This document shows, in pieces, positions 17,319 through 27,470 of a stretch of 64,000 nt of DNA. Under the pieces are notes generated by a model that ran no database searches, was not told the origin of the DNA, and saw nothing but the letters and a program-made list of their open reading frames with translations. The stretch spans positions 310,001 through 374,000 of the forward strand of contig NZ_CP073117.1 of NCBI RefSeq assembly GCF_024205745.1. Reading direction: 5' to 3'. The stretch comes from Neisseria subflava (GTDB lineage: Bacteria > Pseudomonadota > Gammaproteobacteria > Burkholderiales > Neisseriaceae). Positions within the stretch are counted from its first letter, which is position 1; every line of letters starts with the position of its first letter. The position numbers and the translations under genes are program-made.

Positions 17319-19286
17319 TTATTTTGGTTTAACAATCATTTGGCCTGACATTTCCATGTGCAATGCGTGGCAGAACCATTGGCAGTAGTACCAGTGTACG
17401 CCTGGACGGACTGCTTTGAAGGTTACAGAAGATGTCGCTTGCGGGCCGATCTCCATAGCGATACCGTAGCCTTCCAAAGTGAAGCCGTGAGTCAAGTCCT
17501 CAATGGTCTCAACGTTGGTTACGTATACGGTCACTTCGTCGCCTTGGTTCACTTCAAATTGAGGGATACTGAATGCAGGCGCAACGGCTGTCATGTACAC
17601 GCGTACTTTGTTGCCTTCGCGTACGACTTTAGCGGCTTTTTCCAGCTCAACGCCGTCTTTTTGCGCTTGTTCCAAAGCATCTTTCCAGAACCATGGGTCT
17701 TTACGGTCCCAAGTTTTGCTTGGGTTCACTTTGGAAGCGGAAACCAGACAGAAGTCATGTGGTTCTGCAAAAGTCGGGTTGTCGTGAACCAGACGCATTT
17801 CATCGCCGGAGATGTCGATCAATTGGTCACACTCAGGTTTCAGAGGACCTGCGTTCAGGAAGCGGTCTTTGGAGAATTTATTCAAAGACACCAACCATTT
17901 ACCGTCGGCTTCTTTAGTTTCGCCCATGGTAGTGTGGTTGTGGCCAGGTTGATAGTGAACGTCCAGTTTTTGTTTAATCGGATCGATTTTCTCGCCTTTG
18001 TAGGCTTTAATCGCATCGTCGATGTTCCATTTCACCATTTGGCTGTCGATAAACAATGTTGTATAAGCATTGCCGCGACCGTCAAATGCAGTGTGTAATG
18101 GGCCAAGACCCAGTTGAGGCTCAGCTACGACAACATCACGCTCTTTGATTTTGCCTGCAAACAAATCGTCCAGTTTGCTGACATCCAATACGGTAACGGT
18201 TGGAGACAGTTTACCGTTGAGCATAATGTATTTGCCGTCAGGGCTTGCGTTACAGCCGTGAGGAGAGTTAGGAACCGGGATGTAACGAGTGTATGGAGAG
18301 TTGGCTTCCGCACGACCATCCAACATTTTCACACCGTTAACTTCTTTGAAGTCGCCTTTTTTGATGCCTTCTTCGATGGCGGCCAGGTTAAATACCACAC
18401 ACCAGTCTTGTTCGTTAGAAGATGCACCTTGTACAGTCAGAGCGCGCTCAGAGTTATAGCAGGTAGAGAAAGAGTATTTACCTTGGTAGTCGGCATCACC
18501 GTTGTCCAAGTTACCGTCTACCAATACTTGCCATGCGATGTCCATGGTTTCGCCGTCAATTGCTGTATAAACGGCATTCCAAGTTTTAGGATCATCCCAT
18601 TTGCCTACGCCGTCAACAGGAACGATATGCTCGCCGTTGGCAAAAACGTAACCGGTTTTCGGATAACGTTGCGGACGCAGACCGTGGATACCTGAAGCAT
18701 TAGGAATATCGATGATTTTATCGGTTTTCATTACATCCAAACGGATACGGCAAACACGGGTGTTTGCTTTATCGTTGGCATATGCATAGCGACCGTCGTA
18801 AGTCTGATCGGTAAAAGACAAGTGTGGGTGGTGCAAGTCGCCGTTAGGGTAGCAACGCAGACCGCTGTCTTGCAGGAATTTACGGGTTTCCGGCGTAATA
18901 TTTCCGTTCAAAACGCTCAGGCTCTCGTTGGTACGACCCCAACCGGTAGCACTGTCCATATTGAATACAGGGATACGCATCAGTTCGCGCATAGATGGCA
19001 AACCGATCAAGCGCATTTCGCCTGATTGACCGCCTGACAGGAAACCGTAGTATTGGTCAAGCTCGCCTGGACCTACTTCGGAAGTTTGTTTGCCCGGTTC
19101 GGCAGAATGAGCTGCTGCTTTCTCAGCAGGAGCTGCGCCAGAAGCGGCAGCTTTATCACCCTCACCGTTAGAGCAACCGGCCAAGCCCAACAAACCGGCA
19201 CCGGCAATACCTGCACCGGAAGCAGCGGCAGTACCTAAGAATGAACGACGGCTTAAGCCGTTTTGTTCTAATTTTTCGTCTGACAT
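17319..19286 (-). CDS. nosZ: Nitrous-oxide reductase NosZ
   Basis: Periplasmic copper enzyme that reduces N2O to N2. The 655-residue protein has a twin-arginine signal (SRRSFLG, residues 12-18), so it should be exported folded by Tat. The signal also ends in LAGC (Cys38), a lipobox, followed by a Gly/Ala/Ser-rich linker, which suggests a membrane-anchored lipoprotein. The CuZ histidine motif DLHHPH is near residue 150, and the CuA site [12 protein letters not shown] is near the C-terminus. AAGGAGTG gives a strong ribosome site. All catalytic motifs are intact and the length is full. Confidence 0.97.
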   Translation of the reverse strand: MSDEKLEQNGLSRRSFLGTAAASGAGIAGAGLLGLAGCSNGEGDKAAASGAAPAEKAAAHSAEPGKQTSEVGPGELDQYYGFLSGGQSGEMRLIGLPSMRELMRIPVFNMDSATGWGRTNESLSVLNGNITPETRKFLQDSGLRCYPNGDLHHPHLSFTDQTYDGRYAYANDKANTRVCRIRLDVMKTDKIIDIPNASGIHGLRPQRYPKTGYVFANGEHIVPVDGVGKWDDPKTWNAVYTAIDGETMDIAWQVLVDGNLDNGDADYQGKYSFSTCYNSERALTVQGASSNEQDWCVVFNLAAIEEGIKKGDFKEVNGVKMLDGRAEANSPYTRYIPVPNSPHGCNASPDGKYIMLNGKLSPTVTVLDVSKLDDLFAGKIKERDVVVAEPQLGLGPLHTAFDGRGNAYTTLFIDSQMVKWNIDDAIKAYKGEKIDPIKQKLDVHYQPGHNHTTMGETKEADGKWLVSLNKFSKDRFLNAGPLKPECDQLIDISGDEMRLVHDNPTFAEPHDFCLVSASKVNPSKTWDRKDPWFWKDALEQAQKDGVELEKAAKVVREGNKVRVYMTAVAPAFSIPQFEVNQGDEVTVYVTNVETIEDLTHGFTLEGYGIAMEIGPQATSSVTFKAVRPGVHWYYCQWFCHALHMEMSGQMIVKPK

Positions 19287-19395
19287 ACGACACTCCTTGG
19301 ATAAAATCTGGCGGCCGATTTTTTCAGACGGCCTGCCGATGAAAAACTTTCTAAGTTGGGCTGCCGATACAGCCCTCTTTTTTATTTATAAATTA

Positions 19396-21741
19396 CTACT
19401 TGTCAACACTGATTGCTGATTCTTTTTTAACAAACTGAACAACTTGTTCTTGAGCATTTTGCGCTACTGCCGCATCGTGCTGCTCAGATTTTGCCGCCGC
19501 TTGTTTTTGTTTTTTCTTATTCGTTGCCACTACTTGAGGACAACGCGTATCGTGGTGATACATTACCTGACAATGCAGACATTGGATACATTCGTTCGGA
19601 TGAATATCGCCTTCTGGTGCAATGGCCTGAACCGGACATTCGTGTGTACAAATTTGGCATGGGTTACCGCACATTTTATAACGGCGCAGCCAATCAAACA
19701 CACGGAAACGGCCCGGCAATGCGATACCTGCACCCAAAGGACACAGATAACGGCAGAAGAAACGTTCGATAAACAAGCCTGCGATCAGCAAAGCGGCAGC
19801 GAACAGAACAAACCACCATTCACGCATAAATTTCAAAATGATTGCAGTTTTGAAAGGCTCAATTTCAGCAAATTTTTCAGCCGTACCCAAATCGTACAGG
19901 GAAATTGCCAACAAGGCGAAGAAAATTACATATTTAATCGCACTCAGACGGGTATGCAACAAGTGTGGTACTGTAATTTGTTTCAGACCCAATTTTTTGG
20001 CGATACGGTTGGTTAACTCTTGCAATGCACCGAAAGGACACAACCATCCACAGAATGTACCGCGGTTCCACAACAGCATGGTCGCCGCTGTAAAAAGCCA
20101 CAGAATGAATACCAGCGGATCCATCAGGAAGAATTCCCAGTGGAACTCAGTCAAAATGGCTGAGAACAACGTCAAAGTATTCACTACCGATAATTGTGCC
20201 TGAGCATACCAGCCGATATAAAACAGCGTAAAGATCAGGAAACAGAGACGGAACCGGTCATACCATTTTTCGTAACGAACAATCCAGTCTTGGAACAAGA
20301 ATACCAACAGAAGAATTGTCAAAGCAATACCGACAACCACGATTTGACCTTGTTTGGCTTTCCAAACCTGTTTCCAAAGTTGGTTGGAAACACCATCATC
20401 ACCGGCAGTTGCATCTTCGGCAATACCTGTACTTTCAGGGGCTGAAGCTGCAGCCGCAACTTGCTCAACCGGCGCGCTGATTTCAACCGGCGGTGCTTTA
20501 GGATCGTCAACGTAGTAGCCTTTTGGCAATTCGTAATCCAAATCTGTCGTTACAAAAGCTTTATCATTTACGCTCAATACGCGTTGAATCATCAATTGCA
20601 AACGCCATGGCTCGGCACCATCAAATTCCACACCTTCAGGGATTGCGAACCAAGATACCTCTTTGAATGCAGGTGCACCTTCCGCTGCCAAAGCAACTAC
20701 ACGTTCATGTTGCGCATCGGTAAAGCGGAAGCTGGTATCGCCTTGAATCATTTCAATACGGTCAAAGATACCGCCGCGAACATAACCCGAACCTTTCCAA
20801 GAATAGCGACCCTCGCCGGCCACCATCACGGCTTCTTGACCAGGTTTCAAACGTTTTTGCAGGTTGTTCCAGCCGGCTTCGCCTAAAAGACTTTTACCGA
20901 TGGAAGGTTGGCTGACCAAGGCAACATACAGATCAATAAATGTATCATTACCATCGCCCTGTTCCGCATGATCTGCCACACCTGCTTTACCGCTTTTCTC
21001 AAACAGTTTATTGATTTCATCGATAGAAATATGCAAATGACCGACGGCTTTTTGTTCCAAAAGCGCATTCCATGACAGGATATCTTGTTTGTCTTGACTG
21101 GCAACGCGACGCGGACGGGTTTGAACGGCAGGTTCGGCAGACTGTTCGCCGGAAGCAGCTGCTGCATCGGTTTGAACTGCTTTATCAGTACCCAAATGAT
21201 ATTGATGGATTACCGCCTTAACAGAACGCTGAATACTGTCATTGATGACCATCAGGGTTACAGTTGCACCACTAATAATATCCCCTGGCGCAACACCTGG
21301 TTGAGGCGGGTTTTTAATAAAATTTAAGCCGATATATTTGTCAATGAATTTATCAACACGGGATTGAGGGATACCGATCAGCATAATCGGCTCATGGTGT
21401 TCAACCAATTTTGCTCCCGCAATAGTGCCATCATTGGCCAATGCAACCATTGTATCAATCGGCTTACTCGAATAACCACGCGTATTGACCACATCAGTCG
21501 TGATATAAACCAAACCAAGCTGCTCTTCGCCTTTATATACACGAGCAACCAAAGGCTTACCTTCAGGTTTGCCGTAGCGATCAGCACCAGGAAAAATTTC
21601 AGAAGGCTGAATTTTTGCCAAGAAATCAGGCAAGCGCTCTGCGTAAGCAGGCAGGCTTACTATCATCATAGAAAACACAGTAAACAGCACAAGGATTCGT
21701 TTCCAAATGCTACTTAAGCACTTCATTTCAAGACAGGACAT
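19396..21741 (-). CDS. nosR: NosR membrane flavo-iron-sulfur protein
   Basis: Electron donor and regulator for N2O reduction. The 781-residue protein has a signal peptide (cut near AYAERL), then a periplasmic FMN-binding domain with DIISGAT (Thr160, the likely covalent FMN site used by ApbE), a large periplasmic part, several membrane segments with two CxxxCP motifs (CGWLCP and CRYLCP), and a C-terminal pair of 4Fe-4S clusters (CGNPCQICTHECP; CIQCLHCQVMYH). It is first in the nos operon, downstream of an FNR box. A second ATG five codons in is possible. Confidence 0.95.
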   Translation of the reverse strand: MSCLEMKCLSSIWKRILVLFTVFSMMIVSLPAYAERLPDFLAKIQPSEIFPGADRYGKPEGKPLVARVYKGEEQLGLVYITTDVVNTRGYSSKPIDTMVALANDGTIAGAKLVEHHEPIMLIGIPQSRVDKFIDKYIGLNFIKNPPQPGVAPGDIISGATVTLMVINDSIQRSVKAVIHQYHLGTDKAVQTDAAAASGEQSAEPAVQTRPRRVASQDKQDILSWNALLEQKAVGHLHISIDEINKLFEKSGKAGVADHAEQGDGNDTFIDLYVALVSQPSIGKSLLGEAGWNNLQKRLKPGQEAVMVAGEGRYSWKGSGYVRGGIFDRIEMIQGDTSFRFTDAQHERVVALAAEGAPAFKEVSWFAIPEGVEFDGAEPWRLQLMIQRVLSVNDKAFVTTDLDYELPKGYYVDDPKAPPVEISAPVEQVAAAASAPESTGIAEDATAGDDGVSNQLWKQVWKAKQGQIVVVGIALTILLLVFLFQDWIVRYEKWYDRFRLCFLIFTLFYIGWYAQAQLSVVNTLTLFSAILTEFHWEFFLMDPLVFILWLFTAATMLLWNRGTFCGWLCPFGALQELTNRIAKKLGLKQITVPHLLHTRLSAIKYVIFFALLAISLYDLGTAEKFAEIEPFKTAIILKFMREWWFVLFAAALLIAGLFIERFFCRYLCPLGAGIALPGRFRVFDWLRRYKMCGNPCQICTHECPVQAIAPEGDIHPNECIQCLHCQVMYHHDTRCPQVVATNKKKQKQAAAKSEQHDAAVAQNAQEQVVQFVKKESAISVDK

Positions 21742-21805
21742 GACTATTCCCGATATATCGATACTCTAAACACTTATATTATATGAATCATCTATCGGCA
21801 ATAAT

Positions 21806-21819
21806 TTGATTAAAATCAA
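21806..21819 (-). promoter_or_regulatory. FNR box upstream of nosR
   Basis: TTGAT-TAAA-ATCAA is a perfect match to the FNR consensus TTGATnnnnATCAA. It is centred about 71 bp before the nosR start, with an A/T-rich -10-like stretch about 30 bp downstream, which fits a class II activated promoter. The fnr gene is in this window at 55350-56084. Confidence 0.85.
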
Positions 21820-22105
21820 GTTTACAAATCTTAAAACCAAATTCTACATGCTAATAATACTTTAGAACTATAAAAATAAATCTTTTATTAGTAGACATGA
21901 AATATAGGAAAATCAAATCAATCCAATGACCATCTCAATATCGTTAACTTATTTATAATAATACTCAAAACAATTTCTAAAATTTCATTTAGCATATATT
22001 AAATAGAATATAACCTGACTTAAATTTCCATAGGCCGTCTGAAAACGAATATCGAAAATACTTTAACCTGCCCCTGCAATGACAAAATACATTTCTTACA
22101 AAAAC

Positions 22106-22136
22106 AAAAAGAGCCTGTATAAAACAGGCTCTTTTT
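22106..22136 (-). terminator. Porin terminator
   Basis: AAAAAGAGCCTG and CAGGCTCTTTTT form a 12-bp stem around a 7-base loop, 20 bp after the porin stop on the minus strand. Confidence 0.9.
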
Positions 22137-22156
22137 CAGACTAATCTTAAGTCAGA

Positions 22157-23218
22157 TTAGAATTTGTGACGCAGGCCAACAGTACCAGCAGTTTTCTCAT
22201 ATTTGTAGTCGCCTTTGCCTTCTTTCAACCAGCCAGCAGACAGCAGGGCAGAAGTACGTTTAGAGAAGTCGTAGTCAGCACCAACGATAACTTGGTTGTA
22301 AGCGCTGTTTTCTTGTTTTACGCCATCTTCTTTAGCTTTGAAGCCGTAAGCGTAAGAAACACGAGGAGTTACGTTACCGAAGCGGTAAGCGGCAGTTGCA
22401 CCAACTTCAGTACGTTCGTTTTTCTTAGCACCAGCTACGTCAGCTTTGAAGCCTTCGTATTGACCTACAACAGCAACCATCAGGTTGTTAGCATCGTAAC
22501 CAGCAGTCAGACGGTGAGCTTGGTGATCTTTGTAAGTACCAGCAGCCAAAGTAGTATTGTGGTTGAATGTATCCAAGTAGCCAGCATCCAAGACAGCATG
22601 TTTAGCGTAAGAACCAGCATAGCGACCAAAGAAGCCAGAGTTTTCGTAGTTCAGACCCAAATCGTAAGACGCACGGCTTTTCACAGCGTGATCGTATTTG
22701 TCGCCAGGGTTAGCATTGTCGCGAGGTTGGAATTGTACGCTTGCGCTGAAACCACCAAATACAGGAGTGTCGTAACGTACAGATACTTTACGAGTATCTA
22801 CACGTTTAATTTTACCCAATTGCAGAGCGTCTGCGTTAGCATTACTAGATTCCCAAGGGTCGAAGCTATCGCTGCTGTCTTTCAGAGCAGTGTTCAGGTT
22901 ACCGGCACGAACTTTACCGAAACCACCTTCCAAACCGATGAAAGATTCACGGTTAGCAAAACCAGAGTCACCACCGGCGATAGAAGTGTTTTGTTCAACT
23001 TGCCAAATAGCATTCAGGTTGCTACCCAAGTGTTCGTGGCCTTTGAAACCGATGCGAGAGCCGTAGTCAGCAATCTCAGTAGCAGTTTTAGAAGAAGTCT
23101 TACCCTCTTTTACTTTAGAAATTTCTACGCCAGCTTTGATTTGACCGTACAGAGTCACATCAGCCATAGCTGCAACAGGCAGAGCTGCCAAAGTCAGAGC
23201 AATCAGAGATTTTTTCAT
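22157..23218 (-). CDS. Outer-membrane trimeric porin, PorB type
   Basis: General porin of the Neisseria PorA/PorB family. The 353-residue precursor has a 19-residue signal peptide (cut after AAMA), then DVTLYGQIKAGVE, alternating beta-strand pattern, the constriction-loop region around NRESFIGLEGGFGKVRAGNL, and a terminal phenylalanine (GLRHKF) used for outer-membrane assembly. The overall form resembles PorB more than PorA, but naming the allele needs alignment. It has a strong promoter and its own terminator. Highly biased codons create a long antisense frame, which is not a gene. Confidence 0.93.
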   Translation of the reverse strand: MKKSLIALTLAALPVAAMADVTLYGQIKAGVEISKVKEGKTSSKTATEIADYGSRIGFKGHEHLGSNLNAIWQVEQNTSIAGGDSGFANRESFIGLEGGFGKVRAGNLNTALKDSSDSFDPWESSNANADALQLGKIKRVDTRKVSVRYDTPVFGGFSASVQFQPRDNANPGDKYDHAVKSRASYDLGLNYENSGFFGRYAGSYAKHAVLDAGYLDTFNHNTTLAAGTYKDHQAHRLTAGYDANNLMVAVVGQYEGFKADVAGAKKNERTEVGATAAYRFGNVTPRVSYAYGFKAKEDGVKQENSAYNQVIVGADYDFSKRTSALLSAGWLKEGKGDYKYEKTAGTVGLRHKF

Positions 23219-23529
23219 TGCTGTATTCCTTTTCTATTGTGAAGAAATAACTTAAGCAGACCGGACAATCCGCTTAGGCTTACATTATCGCTGGAATCAG
23301 CGATTCCATGACTGTTACTATAATTGCTCCTCTCTAAAAAAACAAACTTTATTCAATCCTCCCCACTACCTCGGAAACCAAATAAAGGTAGGCACAACCC
23401 AAATAATGGAAATTTATTATTTAAAATCAATGATAAATTCCTTCTAAAACCATATTTGCATTTTACAACACTTTATCAATTTACACATTAATCACGCTAT
23501 TTTGTTGCTTTTATACCAACAATCCGCAA
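23219..23529. other. Porin leader and promoter region
   Basis: About 310 bp upstream of the porin and downstream of truA. It holds the porin promoter and a leader hairpin. The remaining part, 23346-23529, is AT-rich with no recognised element. Confidence 0.65.
23317..23345 (-). promoter_or_regulatory. Porin promoter
   Basis: On the minus strand TTGTTT and TATAGT are separated by 17 bp. The start would be near 23310, giving a leader of about 90 bases whose first part contains the hairpin TGGAATC-AGC-GATTCCA (23292-23308). Confidence 0.65.
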
Positions 23530-24375
23530 TTAGGCCGTCTGAAAATCATTACCCAGAACACTCATCCACTCGGGCAACGATAGTTGCATCAATCCAAACT
23601 CATCAGGATAGTCAACACCTGTTAGATACAGGCCATCTGACATAAACGTTGGCGGAGCCTTCAATCTACTTTTTGCATGAAAGACCGACTCAAACTCATT
23701 CACACTGATCCTGCCACTACCCACATACACTAATGCACCCATAATATTGCGTACCATATGATGTAAGAATGCGTTCCCATGCAAATCAAGGCACAGATAG
23801 CGAGAAGTTCCACTAATACTTGCACTATATAGTGTTTTTACAGGGGATTTCGCCTGACATTCAGCTGCACGAAAGCTGGAAAAGTCATGTTCACCCTCCA
23901 ATAAGGCAGCAGCCTGCTTCATTAGATTTAAATCTAATTTCAAATGCGTCCACCCTACTCTGCCAACCAATAATGGAGAACGAACCGGTGAAGATTCCAA
24001 TAAATAACGATAATGGCGGCCATAAGCATCAAATCGGGCATGGAAATGAGGTGCAACTTTTTGCGCAACCAACACAGCAACACCATCAGGCAAATATGCA
24101 TTGACACCCCGCACCCATGCTTGCTCCGGACGACTTACTGATGTATCAAAATGCACCACCTGGGCTGTTGCATGCACACCCGTATCCGTCCTTCCCGCAA
24201 CAATAGTATTAATTTGTTCCCCCGCTATTGAAGACAATGCCTGCTCTAAGGCCGTCTGAACAGTCGGCAAATCTCCGGCCTGTTTTTGCCAACCATAAAA
24301 ACGGCTACCGTCATAAGAAAGGGTCAAAGCCCAGCGCTGCACGAGATGCCCTGTTGTATTTACTTGTTCAGTCAT
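23530..24375 (-). CDS. truA: tRNA pseudouridine(38-40) synthase TruA
   Basis: Converts uridines 38-40 of the tRNA anticodon stem to pseudouridine. The catalytic Asp64 lies in [10 protein letters not shown]. The 281 residues carry the usual [15 protein letters not shown] opening and [14 protein letters not shown]. The C-terminal residues DFQTA and the stop codon are encoded by a DUS, so the uptake signal has set the protein's last residues. Confidence 0.96.
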   Translation of the reverse strand: MTEQVNTTGHLVQRWALTLSYDGSRFYGWQKQAGDLPTVQTALEQALSSIAGEQINTIVAGRTDTGVHATAQVVHFDTSVSRPEQAWVRGVNAYLPDGVAVLVAQKVAPHFHARFDAYGRHYRYLLESSPVRSPLLVGRVGWTHLKLDLNLMKQAAALLEGEHDFSSFRAAECQAKSPVKTLYSASISGTSRYLCLDLHGNAFLHHMVRNIMGALVYVGSGRISVNEFESVFHAKSRLKAPPTFMSDGLYLTGVDYPDEFGLMQLSLPEWMSVLGNDFQTA

Positions 24376-24433
24376 TTCTTATACTTCTTGTAAATTGATA
24401 TTGTTGTCTATACTCAAGTAACAAATATTAAAA

Positions 24434-24454
24434 AGGCGTGATCAACACACGCCT
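24434..24454 (-). terminator. Weak hairpin between tspA and truA
   Basis: AGGCGTG and CACGCCT form a 7-bp stem just upstream of truA on the minus strand. A DUS follows at 24466-24477. It may be a leader hairpin rather than a terminator. Confidence 0.35.
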
Positions 24455-24568
24455 CCATTATGTATTTCAGACGGCCTTTATCTTCAACCATCATATAAAA
24501 TAAAACCGAAATCTTACCCAACCAATAATAGACTCAGCCAAAATCTTGCTTTTTAATTTACCATAAAA

Positions 24569-24592
24569 AAGATGCCGTCTGAAACGGCATCT
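24569..24592 (-). terminator. tspA terminator with an AT-dialect DUS
   Basis: GATGCCGT and ACGGCATC pair around a short loop, with a T6 run on the minus strand, about 15 bp after tspA. The plus strand reads ATGCCGTCTGAA at 24572-24583, the AT dialect, unlike most copies in the window. Confidence 0.85.
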
Positions 24593-24607
24593 TCATTTTA
24601 CTGGCAC

Positions 24608-26632
24608 TTATGCGCCAAGTTCTTTCATCAGTTTTTGGGCTTTATGCAGAATATCGCCTTCAGCCTCTTCAATCAGCCCTTGCAATGTTTCTCGAGCCGC
24701 TTCAGGATCACCGATTTCGATATACATCTTAGCCAAATCATATTTAGCTTCAAGCGGTGCAGTCATGCCGACTGATTCTGAAACAAAACCTCTTTCACTA
24801 TTGCTTTTATCGGCGGCTACTGAAACATCTTCAGCACCCCATTCCAATGCACCTTCTTCAATCACAAACTCAGAAGCAGCTTCTTCTTTCTCTACTTCTT
24901 CTTTGGTTTCTTGAATTTGCAAGTCTTGATCTTGCTTGACATCAAATGGCAGCGCATGGCCGTCTGAAGCTTCAGGAGTTTCTACCGTAAACTCGAGTGG
25001 CTCTTCATTTCTTGACTCGGAGACTTTTTTCTCTGCCGCCAAATCAAACTCATCAAATGTATTTGTCTGCTCTTCTTTACGTTCCGGCATAATAACAGAT
25101 ACCGGCTGATACGGATTTTCTGGTTCAGGCTCGTACACGCTTTCCGTTGATTCGATATTGTCCCAATCAGCATGGCGACGTTGCTCTGTCTCAACATCAT
25201 GCGTTACTGCACCTGAAAGAATACCTGCCTGACTATTGTCAATCTTACCCAAATCAAGTTTGACATCATCGATATTGGAAGATTCTTCTACTTCATTGAT
25301 AACCACATCATCTTCGAAATCATCTTCGATAAGCAGGCCGTCTTGAGTTTTTTCAGACGGCGTTACTTTAGTTGCAGCAACCGCAGCAGCAACATTTTTC
25401 TGCACAGCCTTCTCTTCATTCTTACGGCTTACAGACTCTGCTTCCGGCTCGTCTTTACGTTTACCGGCAGCTTTCAACAACAACCAAGCAGCAATAAGGG
25501 CTGCTCCGCCTGCCAATAACCATTTCCATAAATTGCCGTCTGATTCGCCTTCTGTTTGCTCCGCGACAGAATCCGTGGTTGCAACAGGCTCAGAAGCCAC
25601 TACATCCTCTTGGGCATCAGAAGCCATAGCTTCTTGAATATCTGACGCAGGAACAGTCGATGCGGCATTTTCATTGACAGCTGCAGATGCTGCTTGTTCT
25701 GTTTGTTCAGCTGAAGCTTGTTTCACTTCTTCCTGTTGCTGTGTATTTACGCCAGCATCTTTAACCTGGGCTTCAGTTTTAGCCTCAGGCTGAACAACAG
25801 GTTTTTCTGTTTTAGCTTCTGTTGCATTGACGGTTGCATTACCTTTCTCTGCTGCTGTATTGGTTTTAACAGGCGCAGAAGCAGCCAAGCGTTGCAATTC
25901 GCTACGGTTTGGAATATTCAGCACTTTACCTGCCAACATACGGTTGGCATTATTATCGATAAACACATCCGGGTTGGCATTTACCAAAGCCTGGATAGTT
26001 TGATCCAGGGTCATACCTTGCGGACGGATGCTGGACGCAATGGCAATCAGGGTTTCACCAGTACGCACCAAATGCTGTCTGCCTGAACGTGCAGCCGTGT
26101 CGTTTTTAGCAGGGGCCGTCTGAACTTGTTTTTTCTCAGCCTTACGCTGCACATCCTTACGCGCTTGAGCTGCCTGATTACCTGCTGCTTTATTGTTTTT
26201 AGTTGCAGGCTGTTGGGCATTGCGTGTCGGCTCGGAGGATTGAGATTCAGTGGCCGGACGGGTACGAACAGATGCAGCATCTTTAGAATCATATCCGGCC
26301 GGGTCGATAATAGCGGTGTACTCACGCGATTGCGCGCCAACACCCACTTGGAAAACCAAAACAGGATCTTTGATGGCTTTAGAAGAGCGGATGGTAACGA
26401 CTGCCTTATCGCCTGATTTGCGTACCGCCGCGCGCAAATTACCATTTGAAATAGTAGCCTTACCGCCATTAAGCAGAGCCTGAGCTTCCTCGCCAGTCAC
26501 AGTGATACTGCCTGTAAAAGGCTCACCCAAATGAGATTGAACATTCAAGCCGCCCAAACCTGCAGAAGCGCTGAGCGATGTCATTAAAGCGATAGAAGCT
26601 GTAATTAATTTAATATTGTGATGTTTTTTCAA
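24608..26632 (-). CDS. tspA: FimV/TspA-family inner-membrane protein with LysM domain
   Basis: Homologue of Pseudomonas FimV and meningococcal TspA, linked to type IV pili and adhesion. The 674-residue protein has a signal peptide (cut near ASAGLG), an N-terminal FimV domain, a LysM peptidoglycan-binding domain (about 188-243, HLVRTGETLIAIASS), an acidic Ala/Glu/Gln-rich linker, one membrane segment (about 370-387, WKWLLAGGAALIAAWLLL), a second acidic region and the C-terminal FimV motif (YDLAKMYIEIGDPEAARETL). It starts with TTG, preceded by AGGGGA. Two internal DUS-like sites lie in the linker. Confidence 0.9.
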   Translation of the reverse strand: MKKHHNIKLITASIALMTSLSASAGLGGLNVQSHLGEPFTGSITVTGEEAQALLNGGKATISNGNLRAAVRKSGDKAVVTIRSSKAIKDPVLVFQVGVGAQSREYTAIIDPAGYDSKDAASVRTRPATESQSSEPTRNAQQPATKNNKAAGNQAAQARKDVQRKAEKKQVQTAPAKNDTAARSGRQHLVRTGETLIAIASSIRPQGMTLDQTIQALVNANPDVFIDNNANRMLAGKVLNIPNRSELQRLAASAPVKTNTAAEKGNATVNATEAKTEKPVVQPEAKTEAQVKDAGVNTQQQEEVKQASAEQTEQAASAAVNENAASTVPASDIQEAMASDAQEDVVASEPVATTDSVAEQTEGESDGNLWKWLLAGGAALIAAWLLLKAAGKRKDEPEAESVSRKNEEKAVQKNVAAAVAATKVTPSEKTQDGLLIEDDFEDDVVINEVEESSNIDDVKLDLGKIDNSQAGILSGAVTHDVETEQRRHADWDNIESTESVYEPEPENPYQPVSVIMPERKEEQTNTFDEFDLAAEKKVSESRNEEPLEFTVETPEASDGHALPFDVKQDQDLQIQETKEEVEKEEAASEFVIEEGALEWGAEDVSVAADKSNSERGFVSESVGMTAPLEAKYDLAKMYIEIGDPEAARETLQGLIEEAEGDILHKAQKLMKELGA

Positions 26633-26937
26633 AACTGATCCCCTGTTCGGAAATTATGGTACTAACCAATGTGCGCGCATTTAACCATATATTTACTAGA
26701 TATTACGTCATGATATATTTTTAACCCATTCCTGCCAAGCAATAGAGGCTGTTCAGCCTAAAATTCCTTAGCAAATCTATTACTTTTGCATGCTTGTGTT
26801 TCTTTTTTACAAATTTCGCCAACCCAAAACAAATATTTTATATAAATATATGTGATATTGAAGTCATGGGGAAAGGTGCAAAAAAACGCATCTCCCTGTA
26901 TGATTAGCATTTACTCAATTAGTTTCATCATTAACAT
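26633..26937. other. Divergent region between tspA and yciB
   Basis: About 305 bp, AT-rich, holding promoters for both genes. There is no DUS and no clear operator. Confidence 0.6.
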
Positions 26938-27470
26938 ATGAAGATTTTGAGCGACTTATTCGCTGTATTCTTATTTTTCATCACATACATCATCACCAAA
27001 GACATGATTGCCGCAACGACTGTTGCGGTTATCGTCGGCATTGCCCAAGCTGCACTGACCTTTTGGAAACACCGCAAACTGGACACCATGCAATGGGTCA
27101 GCCTGATTTTGATTGTCTTTTTGGCGGCGCAACGATTCTGCTGAAAGACAACCGCTTCATCATGTGGAAACCGACCGTTCTGTTTTGGATCGGAGCGATC
27201 GTCATGCTGTTCAGCCACCTTGCCGGTAAAAACGGGCTTAAAGCCGTCATGGGCAAAGAAATGCAGCTCCCTGATTTTGTATGGACACGCCTGACTTATG
27301 CATGGATTGGCTTCCTGATTTTTATGGGTGCAGCCAACCTCTTTGTCTTTACGTATTTTCCAGACCAATGGGTCAATTACAAACTGTTCGGCACATTGGG
27401 TTTCACAATCATTTTTTCCATCGCACAGGGTATGTATCTGATGCGTTTCCAGTCTAAGGAGGATCAATAA
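26938..27470 (+). pseudogene. yciB: Inner-membrane septation protein YciB/IspZ, frameshifted
   Basis: Small multi-pass inner-membrane protein of the cell-envelope and division machinery. The first frame (26938-27144) gives MKILSDLFAVFLFFITYI through TMQWVSLILIVF; the rest of the protein (GGATILLKDNRF ... WVNYKLFGTLG) continues in the next frame to 27470. The break is at a run of five T (27118-27122); six would give an intact protein of about 177 residues, the usual family length. It is followed with overlap by the yciI-like gene, then bolA, an order conserved in Neisseria. Sequencing error is a serious alternative. Confidence 0.85.

Larger units (their letters stand above)
21742..22156. other. 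Intergenic region upstream of nosR, downstream of the porin
   Basis: About 415 bp, very AT-rich and without a gene. It holds the FNR box for nosR (21806-21819), a lone DUS near 22033 and the porin terminator (22106-22136). The middle shows nothing recognisable. Confidence 0.6.

Noticed and set aside
17358-18098. 246-residue open frame antisense to nosZ
   Set aside because: It overlaps the conserved CuA end of nosZ and has no start context.
22166-23242. 358-residue open frame antisense to the porin
   Set aside because: It mirrors the porin's biased codons, has no ribosome site, and its protein is Ser/Val/Thr-rich without any family features.
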